From Dyadobacter psychrophilus (GTDB lineage: Bacteria; Bacteroidota; Bacteroidia; Cytophagales; Spirosomataceae), in contig NZ_FUZA01000002.1 of the NCBI RefSeq assembly GCF_900167945.1, positions 1,116,001 through 1,180,000 of the forward strand: a stretch of DNA of 64,000 nucleotides. Reading direction: 5' to 3'. Below are positions 63,725 to 64,000 of this stretch, in pieces. Made by a program: the position numbers and the translations under genes. Positions within the stretch are counted from its first letter, which is position 1. Every line of letters starts with the position of its first letter. The notes below the pieces were generated by a model, which was given only the letters and a program-made list of their open reading frames with translations, searched no databases and was not told where the DNA came from.

Positions 63725-64000
63725 ATGGAAAAAATTGAGCACATTAATTACATCAAAGTTCCTGTCGCAAAAGTTTATGAAGCGCTTACCACGCAGGAAG
63801 GACTTGCCGCTGTATGGACAACGGATCTGGTTGTGAAGCCGGAAATTGGATTTGTCAATGAATTCGGCTTTGGCGACGAAGATTACACCAAGATGAAAAT
63901 TGTAGAATTATCCCAAAACAAAAGGATTGAGTGGGAGTGTATCGAGTCGGATCCGGAGTGGGTCGGTACAGGCATCTCATTTGAACTCAGCGAAAAAAAT
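63725..64000 (+). CDS. SRPBCC/AHSA1-like protein, N-terminal part (cut by window edge)
   Basis: The ATG at 63725 opens a frame that runs off the right edge after 92 codons. It starts MEKIEHINYIKVPVAKVYEA, and LTTQEGLAAVWTTDLVVKPE, MKIVELSQNKRIEWECI follow. This is the START-like SRPBCC fold of the AHSA1 type, with the first beta-strand and the 'VWTTD' segment visible. The family binds hydrophobic ligands; these small bacterial members often have no known function. The TTGTCCCG repeats and -7 box upstream suggest controlled expression. The protein's end is not in the window. Confidence 0.85.
   Translation, partial: MEKIEHINYIKVPVAKVYEALTTQEGLAAVWTTDLVVKPEIGFVNEFGFGDEDYTKMKIVELSQNKRIEWECIESDPEWVGTGISFELSEKN

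Overview
The window looks like part of a Bacteroidota chromosome, most likely a Cytophagales genome of the Dyadobacter type. I infer this from a SusC/SusD pair with its FecI-type sigma factor and FecR-type anti-sigma factor, Y_Y_Y-type hybrid histidine kinases, PadR plus prefix-domain permease pairs, DUF1553/DUF1501 genes, weak Shine-Dalgarno signals and several TAnnTTTG -7 promoter boxes. This is recognition by eye; no search was run. I saw no rRNA, tRNA, CRISPR array, insertion sequence or prophage. Coding density is high.

Layout. 1-3945: end of imuB and the error-prone polymerase gene dnaE2, a mutagenic repair cassette. 3962-8741 (minus): an ECF sigma factor overlapping a membrane-anchored beta-barrel protein, a lipoprotein and an M56 (BlaR1-type) peptidase without BlaI. 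8957-14688 (plus): a TonB-type protein, a lone receiver protein and a giant hybrid histidine kinase. 14809-18485: a DUF3800 remnant, then a PadR regulator with a FtsX/MacB-type permease. 18492-26164: a six-gene minus-strand operon (RbtT/CsbX-type MFS transporter, 2-hydroxyacid dehydrogenase, two FGGY kinases, histidine phosphatase, glycerophosphodiesterase) with a divergent DeoR-type regulator; it looks like an uncharacterised polyol or sugar catabolic system. 26259-29689: a second receiver plus hybrid kinase pair. 29768-30784: a ScyD/ScyE-like lipoprotein.

31007-42992 (plus): sigma factor, FecR, SusC, SusD, a di-CXXCH DUF1549/DUF1553 protein with a LamG-like domain, and a DUF1501 protein. 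This is a SusCD-type uptake locus without recognisable glycoside hydrolases. 43016-45978 (minus): a second PadR/permease pair. 46194-48405: an exported Gfo/Idh/MocA oxidoreductase and an exported xylose-isomerase-like TIM-barrel protein. 48446-50305: an ankyrin protein and exonuclease III.

50476-56955: a probable D-apiose/D-apionate locus: sulfatase, D-apionate lactonase-like protein, Gfo/Idh/MocA dehydrogenase and GntR regulator on the minus strand, with a divergent TIM-barrel enzyme. 57007-57543: a small two-gene unit whose promoter is covered by a palindrome. 57613-59713: an ECF42-like sigma factor with a YCII/DGPF protein and an AhpD-like protein. 59903-63626: a ClC protein lacking the usual gating glutamate, an exported unknown protein behind a 14-bp perfect inverted repeat, and a nucleotide pyrophosphatase-like protein. 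63725-end: start of an SRPBCC protein.

The best candidates for less-described biology are the double-FGGY operon, the apiose-type cluster, the SusCD-DUF1553-DUF1501 locus, the two PadR-permease pairs and the small palindrome-controlled unit at 57.3 kb.
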